DNA from: Methylotenera sp. UBA6020
GTDB lineage: Bacteria > Pseudomonadota > Gammaproteobacteria > Burkholderiales > Methylophilaceae
Assembly (NCBI GenBank): GCA_002429455.1
Contig: DIZU01000168.1
Location: 10,241-18,163 of the forward strand
Reading direction: 5' to 3'
Length of the DNA: 7,923 bases
In this document: positions 1 to 6,535 of the stretch, piece by piece
Layout: each line of letters opens with the position of its first letter
How positions within the stretch are numbered: the stretch's first letter is position 1
Program-made: the position numbers and the translations under genes
The notes under the pieces: model-generated
What the model was told of the DNA's origin: nothing
What the model saw: the letters and a program-made list of their open reading frames with translations, nothing else
Databases searched by the model: none

Positions 1-17
1 ACCCCTAAAATTATAAC

Positions 18-22
18 AGGAG
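18..22 (+). promoter_or_regulatory. Ribosome binding site of pilT (AGGAG) supporting a GTG start
   Basis: AGGAG ends six bases before a GTG codon at 29-31. No ATG is available nearby in frame, and the encoded N-terminus (MDISDLL) is the usual PilT beginning, so this site fixes the start at the GTG. Confidence 0.8.
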
Positions 23-28
23 CAAGTT

Positions 29-1072
29 GTGGATATTTCGGATTTACTCGCATTTTCAGTTAAAAACAAAGCTTCAGACTTGCATCTTTCCGCTGGGTTG
101 CCACCGATGATTCGTGTACATGGTGACATCCGTAAAATCAATGTGCCTGCCTTGGATCACAGCCAAGTGCATGACATGGTGTATGACATCATGAGTGATG
201 GCCAGCGCAAGGTGTATGAAGAGACTTTAGAATGCGACTTTTCATTTGAAATTCCCAATCTGGCTCGTTTCCGGGTAAATGCGTTTAATCATAATCGTGG
301 CTCTGGTGCTGTGTTTCGGACAATTCCGTCTAAAATATTGACACTGGAGCAATTAAATTGCCCGGCAATTTTTAAGGATATTGCCGATACCCCGCGCGGT
401 ATTTGCCTGGTGACAGGGCCGACGGGTTCAGGTAAATCTACTACGCTTGCGGCGATCATTGATTACATTAACGATAAAGAATTCGGTCACATTCTGACCG
501 TAGAAGACCCGATTGAATTTGTCCACACTTCAAAAAAATGCTTAATTAACCAGCGTGAAGTCGGCCCGCATACACTTTCATTTAATAACGCATTACGTTC
601 CGCGCTGCGTGAAGATCCCGATGTGATTTTAGTCGGTGAGATGCGTGACTTGGAGACGATACGACTCGCGCTCACCGCCGCAGAAACGGGGCACTTGGTA
701 TTTGGTACCTTGCATACAAGCTCCGCGGCCAAAACAGTGGACCGTATTATTGATGTGTTTCCGGCGGCTGAAAAAGAAATGGTTCGTTCCATGTTGTCAG
801 AATCTTTACGTGCGGTTATTTCGCAAACACTATGTAAAACGAAAGATGAGCAAGGCCGCGTTGCTGCGCATGAAGTCATGATTGGCACCCCGGCGATTCG
901 TAACCTGATTCGGGAAAATAAAATTCCACAAATGTACTCGGCGATCCAAACTGGCCAAAATGTAGGGATGCAGACCCTTGATCAGAATCTACAAGATCTA
1001 GTCAAGCGCAACATCGTTTCAGTCAATGAGGCGCGTAGCAAGGCCGCCAATAAAGATTCCATCATGGGCTAA
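29..1072 (+). CDS. pilT: Type IV pilus retraction ATPase PilT
   Basis: PilT is the cytoplasmic hexameric motor at the base of type IV pili. It hydrolyses ATP to drive pilin depolymerisation, which powers twitching, DNA uptake and surface sensing. At 347 residues it has the usual family length. The N-terminal PAS-like domain (about 1-100) carries the ASDLHLSAG signature at 15-23. The RecA-like domain shows Walker A GPTGSGKS at 130-137, the Asp box VEDPIE at 158-163, Walker B DVILVGEMRD at 198-207 with catalytic E204, and the His box GHLVFGTLHTSS at 221-232. The PilT-specific AIRNLI motif is intact at 289-294, which separates it from PilB and PilU. It starts at GTG behind a good ribosome binding site. 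Its promoter lies outside the window. pilU follows after 68 bases, so the two are probably co-transcribed. Nothing looks damaged. Confidence 0.97.
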   Translation: MDISDLLAFSVKNKASDLHLSAGLPPMIRVHGDIRKINVPALDHSQVHDMVYDIMSDGQRKVYEETLECDFSFEIPNLARFRVNAFNHNRGSGAVFRTIPSKILTLEQLNCPAIFKDIADTPRGICLVTGPTGSGKSTTLAAIIDYINDKEFGHILTVEDPIEFVHTSKKCLINQREVGPHTLSFNNALRSALREDPDVILVGEMRDLETIRLALTAAETGHLVFGTLHTSSAAKTVDRIIDVFPAAEKEMVRSMLSESLRAVISQTLCKTKDEQGRVAAHEVMIGTPAIRNLIRENKIPQMYSAIQTGQNVGMQTLDQNLQDLVKRNIVSVNEARSKAANKDSIMG

Positions 1073-1129
1073 ACGACATGAAACGATTACGAGTTCAGTG
1101 TCATTAAGTGAAAATTAAAGTAAGCATGT

Positions 1130-1136
1130 AGGGGTG
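1130..1136 (+). promoter_or_regulatory. Ribosome binding site of pilU
   Basis: AGGGGTG lies four bases before the ATG at 1141. It is purine-rich and well enough placed to let pilU be translated independently of pilT. Confidence 0.55.
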
Positions 1137-1140
1137 AACG

Positions 1141-2277
1141 ATGGAACAAGGGCAGGCAGAAAAGTTTGTATTTGATTTATTGCGGTTGATGCTGGCAAAA
1201 AAAGCGTCCGATCTGTTTATTACGGCTGGATTCCCGCCCGCCATGAAAATAGATGGGAAAATGACGCCTATTAGCAGTCAGGTGTTATCTGCACCGCAAG
1301 CGCGCGAAATCTCCCGTGCCATTATGAATGACAAACAAACCGCTGAATTTGACGCTACCAATGAATGTAATTTTGCAATCGGTATGCCTGGTGTGGCGCG
1401 TTTTCGTGTTAATGCATTTGTGCAACGTGGCTCGGTCGGCATGGTATTCAGAACAATTGCCACCAAGATTCCAGAATTTGAAGAACTAGGCTTGCCGGAT
1501 GTATTAAAAGACATTGCGATGACCAAGCGTGGACTGGTAATCTTTGTCGGCGGAACTGGTTCCGGTAAGTCAACCTCTTTAGCGGCAATGGTGGGCTACC
1601 GTAATCAAAATAGTTACGGTCATATTATTACCATTGAAGACCCGATAGAGTTTGTGCATGAACATAAAAACTGTATTGTGACGCAACGTGAAGTAGGGGT
1701 TGATACCGAGAATTGGCATATCGCCTTGAAAAATACCTTGCGCCAAGCACCGGACGTGATTTTGATTGGTGAAATCCGTGATCGTGAAACCATGGACTAC
1801 GCGATTGCTTTTGCTGAAACCGGTCACTTATGCATGGCCACTTTACATGCAAATAGTACCAATCAGGCTTTAGATCGTATTGTTAACTTCTTCCCGGAAG
1901 AGCGTCGTCATCAATTGCTGATGGATTTATCCTTGAACACGCGTGCGTTTATTTCACAACGGCTTATTCCTAAAAAAGAGGGTAAAGGTCGTGCCGCGGC
2001 GATGGAGGTGATGATTAATTCACCATTGATTTCAGACTTGATTTTCAAAGGCGATGTGCATGAAATCAAATCGGTTATTGCTAAATCTCGTGAACTAGGT
2101 ATGCAGACATTTGATCAGGCATTGTTCGATTTGCACGAAGCCGATGTCATTACCTATGAGGATGCTTTACGCAACGCAGACTCCGTTAATGATATTCGAC
2201 TCAAAATTAAATTAGATGGTAAAGCCTCACATGGTAAGGATTTGTCTGCGGGTTTGGATAGTTTAGGTATTGTTTAG
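1141..2277 (+). CDS. pilU: Type IV pilus accessory retraction ATPase PilU
   Basis: PilU is a PilT paralogue that works with PilT in pilus retraction; in studied species it adds force and depends on PilT to act. The 378 residues include KASDLFITAG at 21-30, Walker A GGTGSGKST at 137-145, the Asp box IEDPIE at 165-170, Walker B DVILIGEIRD at 205-214 with catalytic E211, and the His box GHLCMATLHANS at 228-239. The AIRNLI motif of PilT is replaced by PLISDLIFKGD at 295-305, and there is a C-terminal extension of about 30 residues; both are PilU features. All ATPase motifs are intact, so an active enzyme is expected. It lies 68 bases after pilT with its own Shine-Dalgarno and ends facing the pyr block on the other strand. 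Confidence 0.96.
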   Translation: MEQGQAEKFVFDLLRLMLAKKASDLFITAGFPPAMKIDGKMTPISSQVLSAPQAREISRAIMNDKQTAEFDATNECNFAIGMPGVARFRVNAFVQRGSVGMVFRTIATKIPEFEELGLPDVLKDIAMTKRGLVIFVGGTGSGKSTSLAAMVGYRNQNSYGHIITIEDPIEFVHEHKNCIVTQREVGVDTENWHIALKNTLRQAPDVILIGEIRDRETMDYAIAFAETGHLCMATLHANSTNQALDRIVNFFPEERRHQLLMDLSLNTRAFISQRLIPKKEGKGRAAAMEVMINSPLISDLIFKGDVHEIKSVIAKSRELGMQTFDQALFDLHEADVITYEDALRNADSVNDIRLKIKLDGKASHGKDLSAGLDSLGIV

Positions 2278-2475
2278 TCAGGCTTTGGTTTTTCATTGTG
2301 ATTTAAATTACGCGTCAAATGTGAGTAGCTTTCTAGCAATATTAAATCGTCATGGGTAGAGTCATTGACATGCTGTTTTTTGTTTTACCAGCAGTATTAA
2401 CGATATTAAATGCATTGTGATGGGTAGCTTGGGGTTGGCCAAATACCAGTAAGCCGCAGTCAGTTTTTCAATGCC
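2278..2475. other. Convergent intergenic region between pilU and pyrC'
   Basis: These 198 AT-rich bases separate the 3' ends of two convergent transcription units. A bidirectional terminator would be expected, but no GC-rich hairpin followed by a T run is visible on either strand. The region holds a few T runs, one weak hairpin (2371-2375 with 2389-2393, loop of 13) and a degenerate direct repeat. Rho-dependent termination is possible. No convincing small gene was seen. Confidence 0.5.
2339..2427. repeat. Degenerate direct repeat pair, 2339-2359 and 2403-2427
   Basis: ATATTAAAT followed by ATGGGTAG occurs twice. The two blocks are separated by four bases in the first copy and eight in the second, and the copies start 64 bases apart. 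CATTGTGAT also occurs twice (2294-2302 and 2413-2421). These are short matches in AT-rich sequence and may be remnants of a local duplication or chance. Confidence 0.3.
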
Positions 2476-3753
2476 CTAGTTTTGTTGATACACCACTTGT
2501 CCATTTACCAAGGTGACTTTGACTTTACCAGCAATTTCCAATCCATTAAAGGGGCTGTTTTTGCCTTGGCTTTTCAACGCACTAGGGTTTATTTTCCAAT
2601 ATTCATTGGCATCGAAAATACAGATGTCAGCGTTGCTGTTAAGGCTGAGTTCACCTGCTGGAATGCCTAACACGCTCGCAGATGCTTGCGTGACATGTTT
2701 AATGGCCTGTAATAAATCTACTTTCTCTTGATGCGCCCACTTTAAGGTGAGCGCAAGCAGTAGTTCTAAGCCTGTAGCGCCCAGTTCTGCTTCTGCAAAT
2801 GGTGCCAGTTTTGCATCGTCATCTACAGGCGTATGGTCAGAGCAAATGGCGTCAATGGTGCCGTCTTTCAAACCAGCACTGAGCGCCTCTTTATCGCGTT
2901 GCGTTCTGAGAGGTGGTTTAAGGTGGCAATTGGCATCAAAGTAAGCGATATCATGCTCAGTGAGATGCAAATGGTTGGCGCTCACATCGCAGCTGATATT
3001 TAAGCCCTGCTGCTTGGCTACACGTATCATGGCGACGCCTTCAGCAGTCGATAGGCGGCTGATATGCACTCTTGCGCCGGTTTCTTGGGCAATACGCAGT
3101 ATGCTGGCAAGTGCCAGTGCTTCGGCGGCGCTAGGGATACCTTTTAAACCTAATCGGCTGGCGACTTCGCCATCGTGGGCAACGCCGTCTTTAGCTAAAA
3201 AAGGCTCTTCGGCATGTAAAAACAAGGTAAAGCCGAAGGTGGCCGCGTATTCCATGGCGCGCCACAGTACTTGCGTGTCGGTAATTGCGATATTGGCTTG
3301 CGAGAAGCCTACGCAGCCCGCCTCACGCAGTTCACCCATTTCTGAAAGCACTTTGCCTTGCAGTTGACGGGTGAGTGCGCCTAGTGGGTAGACGTGCGCA
3401 AGGTTCAGTTGTTTAGCGCGATGTTTGAGCATTTCTACCAAACCTGGCTCATCCAGTACCGGGTCGGTATCCGGCGGGCAGGCAAGGCTGGTCACGCCAC
3501 CTGCCACCGCGGCTTGCAGTTCACTCACTAGGGTTGCTTTGTATTCATCACCGGGTTCACGTAGCCTTGCAGATAAATCCACCAGGCCTGGACAGACGAT
3601 GAAGTTGCTGGCGTCTATGGTTTGATTTGCAACAAAGCCATCAGGGATTTGTCCTAGACTTAAGATTTTCCCCGCAGCAATAAAGACATCAAGTTTGCTG
3701 TCGATGTTGTTTTTTGGGTCAATGACACGACCATTTTTAATATGTATTTTCAT
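2476..3753 (-). CDS. pyrX: Non-catalytic dihydroorotase homologue PyrC' (PyrX), ATCase partner
   Basis: This 425-residue amidohydrolase-fold protein matches class I dihydroorotase along its whole length but lacks key metal ligands. The HxH motif normally found in DLHVHLREPG reads [10 protein letters not shown], giving S61 and R63. The metal-bridging aspartate region (FSDDG) reads FSQAN at 150-154. H180, H230 and D306 remain, and the substrate loop reads CPPDTDP at 92-98. It therefore should not hydrolyse dihydroorotate. In Pseudomonas, the equivalent PyrC' is an inactive subunit needed to assemble the class A aspartate transcarbamoylase with PyrB. The ATG overlaps the pyrB stop (ATGA) and has a strong GGAGG site six bases upstream, which suits a roughly 1:1 complex. 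A catalytic dihydroorotase must be encoded elsewhere. Databases would often label this simply dihydroorotase. Confidence 0.9.
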   Translation of the reverse strand: MKIHIKNGRVIDPKNNIDSKLDVFIAAGKILSLGQIPDGFVANQTIDASNFIVCPGLVDLSARLREPGDEYKATLVSELQAAVAGGVTSLACPPDTDPVLDEPGLVEMLKHRAKQLNLAHVYPLGALTRQLQGKVLSEMGELREAGCVGFSQANIAITDTQVLWRAMEYAATFGFTLFLHAEEPFLAKDGVAHDGEVASRLGLKGIPSAAEALALASILRIAQETGARVHISRLSTAEGVAMIRVAKQQGLNISCDVSANHLHLTEHDIAYFDANCHLKPPLRTQRDKEALSAGLKDGTIDAICSDHTPVDDDAKLAPFAEAELGATGLELLLALTLKWAHQEKVDLLQAIKHVTQASASVLGIPAGELSLNSNADICIFDANEYWKINPSALKSQGKNSPFNGLEIAGKVKVTLVNGQVVYQQN

Positions 3754-4733
3754 GCCTGGCCTCCAGATGCCTGACTTCCTGAAACTTGGCCCCCTGCTAA
3801 AATTGCCATTACCGCCATGCGCACGGCAATGCCGTAGGTCACTTGAGGCAGAATCACCGATTGGTTGCCGTCGGCCACACTCGAGTCAATTTCAACGCCA
3901 CGATTCATCGGGCCTGGATGCAGCACGATGGCGTCAGGCTTGGCTAAACTGAGTTTTTCTTGTGTGAGGCCGTAGGTTTTGAAGTATTCTTGGGCGCTGG
4001 GCAGCATGGCGCCGTTCATGCGTTCGTTTTGCAGGCGCAACATCATCACCACATCTACATCTTTTAAGCCTGCCTTCATGTCGTGAAACACATGCACGCC
4101 TAATTTTTCGACTTGCGCCGGCAGCAATGTTTTAGGTGCAATCACCCGCACCTCAGGTACGCCTAGCGTAGTGAGCGCATGAATCTCGGAGCGTGCAACC
4201 CGAGAGTGCAAAACATCGCCCACAATGGCCACCCTTAAGTTATGCAAGTCAGGTTTGTACTTGCGTATGGTAAATACATCCAGCAAGCCTTGTGTAGGGT
4301 GTGAGTGGCGACCATCACCGGCGTTGATCACATGAATATGGCTCGGTACATGCTTGGCAATGAAGTGGGCGGCGCCCGATTGCGAATGGCGCACCACAAA
4401 CATATCGGCGTGCATGGCAATCAAGTTGTCCACGGTATCTAATATGGTTTCACCTTTAGACTGCGATGACGTATTGACGTTTAAGCTGATGACATCGGCA
4501 GAAAGCCGCTTGGCGGCGATTTCAAAGGTGGTGCGGGTGCGGGTGCTGTTTTCAAAAAACAGGTTGCAGACGGTTTTGCCGCGCAGTAGCGGCACTTTTT
4601 TGACTTCCCGTTCTGCTACACCGACAAATGATTCCGCGGTGTCTAAAATTTGATTCAATATTTTTGTTGGTAATCCTTCAATAGAAAGAAGGTGTCGTAA
4701 GCGGCCGTCGCTATCTAGTTGAGGGTTATTCAT
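3750..4733 (-). CDS. pyrB: Aspartate carbamoyltransferase catalytic subunit PyrB (class A type)
   Basis: PyrB condenses carbamoyl phosphate with aspartate to give N-carbamoylaspartate, the committed step of cytosolic pyrimidine synthesis. Of its 327 residues, the carbamoyl-phosphate loop [13 protein letters not shown] is at 59-71, the SSxxKGE loop at 89-95, HPTQ at 145-148, RLQNER at 233-238 and HPGPMNRG at 272-279, all intact. The N-terminal stretch [15 protein letters not shown] (8-22) resembles the extension of Pseudomonas class A enzymes, where PyrB pairs with an inactive PyrC' and binds nucleotide effectors. No pyrI-type regulatory subunit is present. The C-terminus ends in a short Gly/Ser/Gln tail (314-327) whose codons carry the pyrC' ribosome binding site. 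The start overlaps the pyrR stop by four bases and has no Shine-Dalgarno of its own, so translation is probably coupled. Confidence 0.97.
   Translation of the reverse strand: MNNPQLDSDGRLRHLLSIEGLPTKILNQILDTAESFVGVAEREVKKVPLLRGKTVCNLFFENSTRTRTTFEIAAKRLSADVISLNVNTSSQSKGETILDTVDNLIAMHADMFVVRHSQSGAAHFIAKHVPSHIHVINAGDGRHSHPTQGLLDVFTIRKYKPDLHNLRVAIVGDVLHSRVARSEIHALTTLGVPEVRVIAPKTLLPAQVEKLGVHVFHDMKAGLKDVDVVMMLRLQNERMNGAMLPSAQEYFKTYGLTQEKLSLAKPDAIVLHPGPMNRGVEIDSSVADGNQSVILPQVTYGIAVRMAVMAILAGGQVSGSQASGGQA
3760..3764 (-). promoter_or_regulatory. Ribosome binding site of pyrC' (GGAGG)
   Basis: GGAGG on the minus strand ends six bases before the ATG of pyrC'. It sits inside the last codons of pyrB, in the Gly-rich tail, so the tail sequence partly doubles as the translation signal for the next gene. 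Confidence 0.75.
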
Positions 4734-5296
4734 GCGTGAGTTGAGCTTGCTGGGGTTGATTGGTTAGTTGGAGTGCTAGGCTGCAGTTCCAGGCTTAAAG
4801 TGCCATTTGCATGTTGTATCAACTGCAAATTTTGTGCTGCGTCCAAGGCAATGTCGGCCGCTACAATCTGCGGCGCAATTGGCAGTTCACGCCCACCACG
4901 GTTGACCAGTGCCACCAGCGTGATGCTGGCCGGGCGACCATAATCAAACAGTTCGTTCATGGCGGCGCGAGTCGTGCGTCCTGTATAGAATACGTCATCA
5001 ATTAGAATGATATGTTTATTCTCAACGTCAAACGGAATTTGACTAGGGCGGTTTTCAGGTTTCAGGCCACGCTGCGCGTAGTCATCTCGATAAAATGAAA
5101 CATCAAGTGTGCCATGTTCAATGGCGTTGGCAGCAATGCTGCTGTCTAATAACACCAGCAGTCGCTGCATCAACCAGACGCCACCGCTTTGAATGCCGAC
5201 CAGTGCGGTATTGGCTTGCAGCAATGGCTGCAGCTTTTGTGCCAGGATGTTGAGCAGGTCTTCAGCATTAGGTAGATGGATGTTGGATGAACTCAT
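4730..5296 (-). CDS. pyrR: PyrR: pyrimidine operon regulator / uracil phosphoribosyltransferase family
   Basis: This is a 188-residue type I phosphoribosyltransferase. The PRPP-binding motif [17 protein letters not shown] is at 97-113, GIQSGGVWL at 34-42, the DVSFYRDD loop at 65-72 and VNRGGRELP at 131-139, the set typical of PyrR. In Bacillus, PyrR binds pyr mRNA in response to UMP and promotes attenuation, and it also has UPRTase activity. In Gram-negative bacteria its mode of action is less clear. Its position directly before pyrB and pyrC' fits a role in controlling this operon, but no attenuator or PyrR-binding hairpin is visible in the 40-base gap before it. The tail at 173-188 is low-complexity Ser/Thr/Pro and probably disordered. 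The chosen ATG at 5296 has only a weak GGG upstream. Confidence 0.92.
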   Translation of the reverse strand: MSSSNIHLPNAEDLLNILAQKLQPLLQANTALVGIQSGGVWLMQRLLVLLDSSIAANAIEHGTLDVSFYRDDYAQRGLKPENRPSQIPFDVENKHIILIDDVFYTGRTTRAAMNELFDYGRPASITLVALVNRGGRELPIAPQIVAADIALDAAQNLQLIQHANGTLSLELQPSTPTNQSTPASSTHA

Positions 5297-5336
5297 TTTA
5301 TTGTTTTACCCGTCATTTTTATCATCAGGTGGATAC

Positions 5337-5846
5337 TCAAATACTATCAAAATAGCTTTGCAATATGGTTTGTGCCGCAACTTGATCCAGCATCGCTTTC
5401 TGCGCGCGGCCTTTAATACCACTCTTATTCAATAAGTCGCTCGCGTCTACCGAGCTGTAGCGCTCATCCACCAATATTACCGGAATATTAAAGCGGCCAT
5501 TGAGCCGTCGGGCAAATTTTTTGCAGAGCTGCGTCACCGCGTGTTCGGTGCCGTCAGTATTTAACGGTAAGCCTACCACCAGTAACTTTGGCTGCCATTC
5601 TTTAATCAGTTCACTAATAAGCTGAAAGCGTATTTCATTACTTTCATTGTCTATAGTGGTGAGCGGGTTAGCCGTTGCCAGTAGATGTTCACCTACAGCC
5701 ACGCCAATCCGTTGCTCGCCAAAGTCAAAGCATAGCACTGTGCTGGCTAACACAGTTTCTGCTAGATAAACCTTTTCGTTATCAATCAGTCGTGAATTTT
5801 CAATCAATTGTAGCGTTTTAGTTAGTTTATTATCAGCCGCTTGCAT
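5337..5846 (-). CDS. ruvX: RuvX/YqgF: RNase H-fold Holliday-junction resolvase-like nuclease
   Basis: YqgF has an RNase H-like fold. It is called a putative pre-16S rRNA nuclease for 16S 5'-end maturation, and was earlier named as a Holliday junction resolvase. The core has the first acidic residue in LCFDFGEQRIGVAVG (D41), VGLPLNTDGTE at 91-101, VDERYSS at 126-132 and the last catalytic aspartate in MLDQVAAQTIL (D154). At 169 residues it is longer than the usual 135-150, because about 36 residues precede the core. I chose the ATG at 5846, which shares one base with the yqgE stop (TGATG) and has AGG nine bases upstream; a TTG one codon earlier is also open. Internal GTG codons at 5753 and 5738 would give a normal length but lack Shine-Dalgarno sequences. 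Pairing with yqgE is common in proteobacteria. Confidence 0.93.
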   Translation of the reverse strand: MQAADNKLTKTLQLIENSRLIDNEKVYLAETVLASTVLCFDFGEQRIGVAVGEHLLATANPLTTIDNESNEIRFQLISELIKEWQPKLLVVGLPLNTDGTEHAVTQLCKKFARRLNGRFNIPVILVDERYSSVDASDLLNKSGIKGRAQKAMLDQVAAQTILQSYFDSI

Positions 5847-6427
5847 CAAGCGTGACCTGCTACATCCGATAGCATGGCCGGGTCGACACCTAATAAGGCT
5901 AGGGTGGCGTTCAGTTTTTCGTCATTATGCGTTTCATACAATATTTTATGTAACACGGTAACATCTTTGGCCTGCACCGATAGCCAGGCATTTTGTGCAA
6001 TTTCTTGCTCAAGCTGTCCAGGTGTCCAGCCGGCATAACCTAAAGTCAGCAACATTCTTTCAGGGCCTTTGCCAATTGCCACGGCTTCTAAAATATCTTT
6101 TGAAGTGGTGAGAGCAGTATTTTCTGCAATGGTAATGGTGCTATCCCAATCGCCTGCGGGTTGGTGCAGCACAAAGCCGCGCTCAGGCTGCACAGGGCCG
6201 CCGTACAATACCGGGGTATGTGCGACTGCGATGTTTAGCAATTCAACATTGATCTTTTCAAACAAGGTATCGTAGGTAATGTCGGTAGGGCGGTTAATCA
6301 CCACGCCCATTGCGCCGTCTTGATTGTGCGTGCAGATGAACGTGACAGATTTAGAAAAATAAGGGTCAGTCAAGGCGGGCATCGCGATGAGAAAGTGACC
6401 GGTAAGATTGATGTTTTCCAATGGCAT
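5846..6427 (-). CDS. yqgE: YqgE/AlgH family protein (UPF0301, DUF179)
   Basis: This 193-residue protein has the complete YqgE/AlgH pattern: GHFLIAMPAL with DPYFSKSV near the start (10-28), MGVVINRP at 40-47, YGGPVQPERGFVLH at 75-88 and GYAGWTPGQLE at 130-140. The family is widespread and structurally known, but no firm biochemical function is established. In Pseudomonas, AlgH was named from alginate regulation studies. No signal peptide or membrane segment is seen, so it should be cytosolic. It is the first gene of the tight yqgE-ruvX-pyrR-pyrB-pyrC' run, and its stop overlaps the ruvX start. No Shine-Dalgarno precedes the ATG, and a weak promoter-like element ends six bases before it, so a very short or absent leader is possible. 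Confidence 0.93.
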   Translation of the reverse strand: MPLENINLTGHFLIAMPALTDPYFSKSVTFICTHNQDGAMGVVINRPTDITYDTLFEKINVELLNIAVAHTPVLYGGPVQPERGFVLHQPAGDWDSTITIAENTALTTSKDILEAVAIGKGPERMLLTLGYAGWTPGQLEQEIAQNAWLSVQAKDVTVLHKILYETHNDEKLNATLALLGVDPAMLSDVAGHA

Positions 6428-6433
6428 TATTCT

Positions 6434-6462
6434 AACATATACAGTTGATTATTAAAGTTAAA
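6434..6462 (-). promoter_or_regulatory. Candidate sigma-70 promoter for yqgE-ruvX-pyr genes
   Basis: On the minus strand, TTTAAC (6462-6457) and TATGTT (6439-6434) are 17 bases apart. They match the -35 and -10 consensus at three and four of six positions. Transcription would start at or next to the yqgE ATG, giving a leaderless mRNA, which fits the missing ribosome binding site. The match is weak in AT-rich DNA, so this is a suggestion only. Confidence 0.25.
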
Positions 6463-6473
6463 GCATGATGCCT

Positions 6474-6497
6474 AAAAAAGCAATAGTCGGAAATTGC
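6474..6497 (-). terminator. Possible Rho-independent terminator after ribBX
   Basis: On the minus strand GCAAT and ATTGC form a five-pair stem with an eight-base loop, followed directly by TTTTTT at 6479-6474. It lies about 40 bases past the ribBX stop and before yqgE, where a transcript end would make sense. The stem is short with only two G-C pairs, so it may be inefficient. An outer pair of arms (6498-6503 with 6468-6473) flanks it. Confidence 0.4.
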
Positions 6498-6535
6498 AGG
6501 CATTATCTGGTCGCGCCTTAGATGTCAGTACCTAG

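Noticed and set aside
487..888. 133-codon minus-strand open frame opposite pilT
   Set aside because: It is a shadow of the PilT ATPase domain frame and shows no recognisable motif.
2371..2393. TGCTG/CAGCA hairpin with T-rich loop as a terminator
   Set aside because: The stem has only five pairs, the loop is 13 bases, and no T run follows on either strand.
2960..3367. 135-codon plus-strand open frame opposite the pyrC'-like gene
   Set aside because: It lies wholly inside a strongly conserved gene on the other strand, its translation resembles no family I know, and it is explained by codon bias of the real gene.
5297..5336. PyrR-type attenuator before pyrR
   Set aside because: The gap is only 40 bases with no terminator/antiterminator hairpin pair and no convincing PyrR-binding loop.
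6428..6434. TAGAAT as the -10 box of the yqgE promoter
   Set aside because: It lies one base before the ATG, so transcription would begin inside the coding region; the upstream TATGTT fits better.
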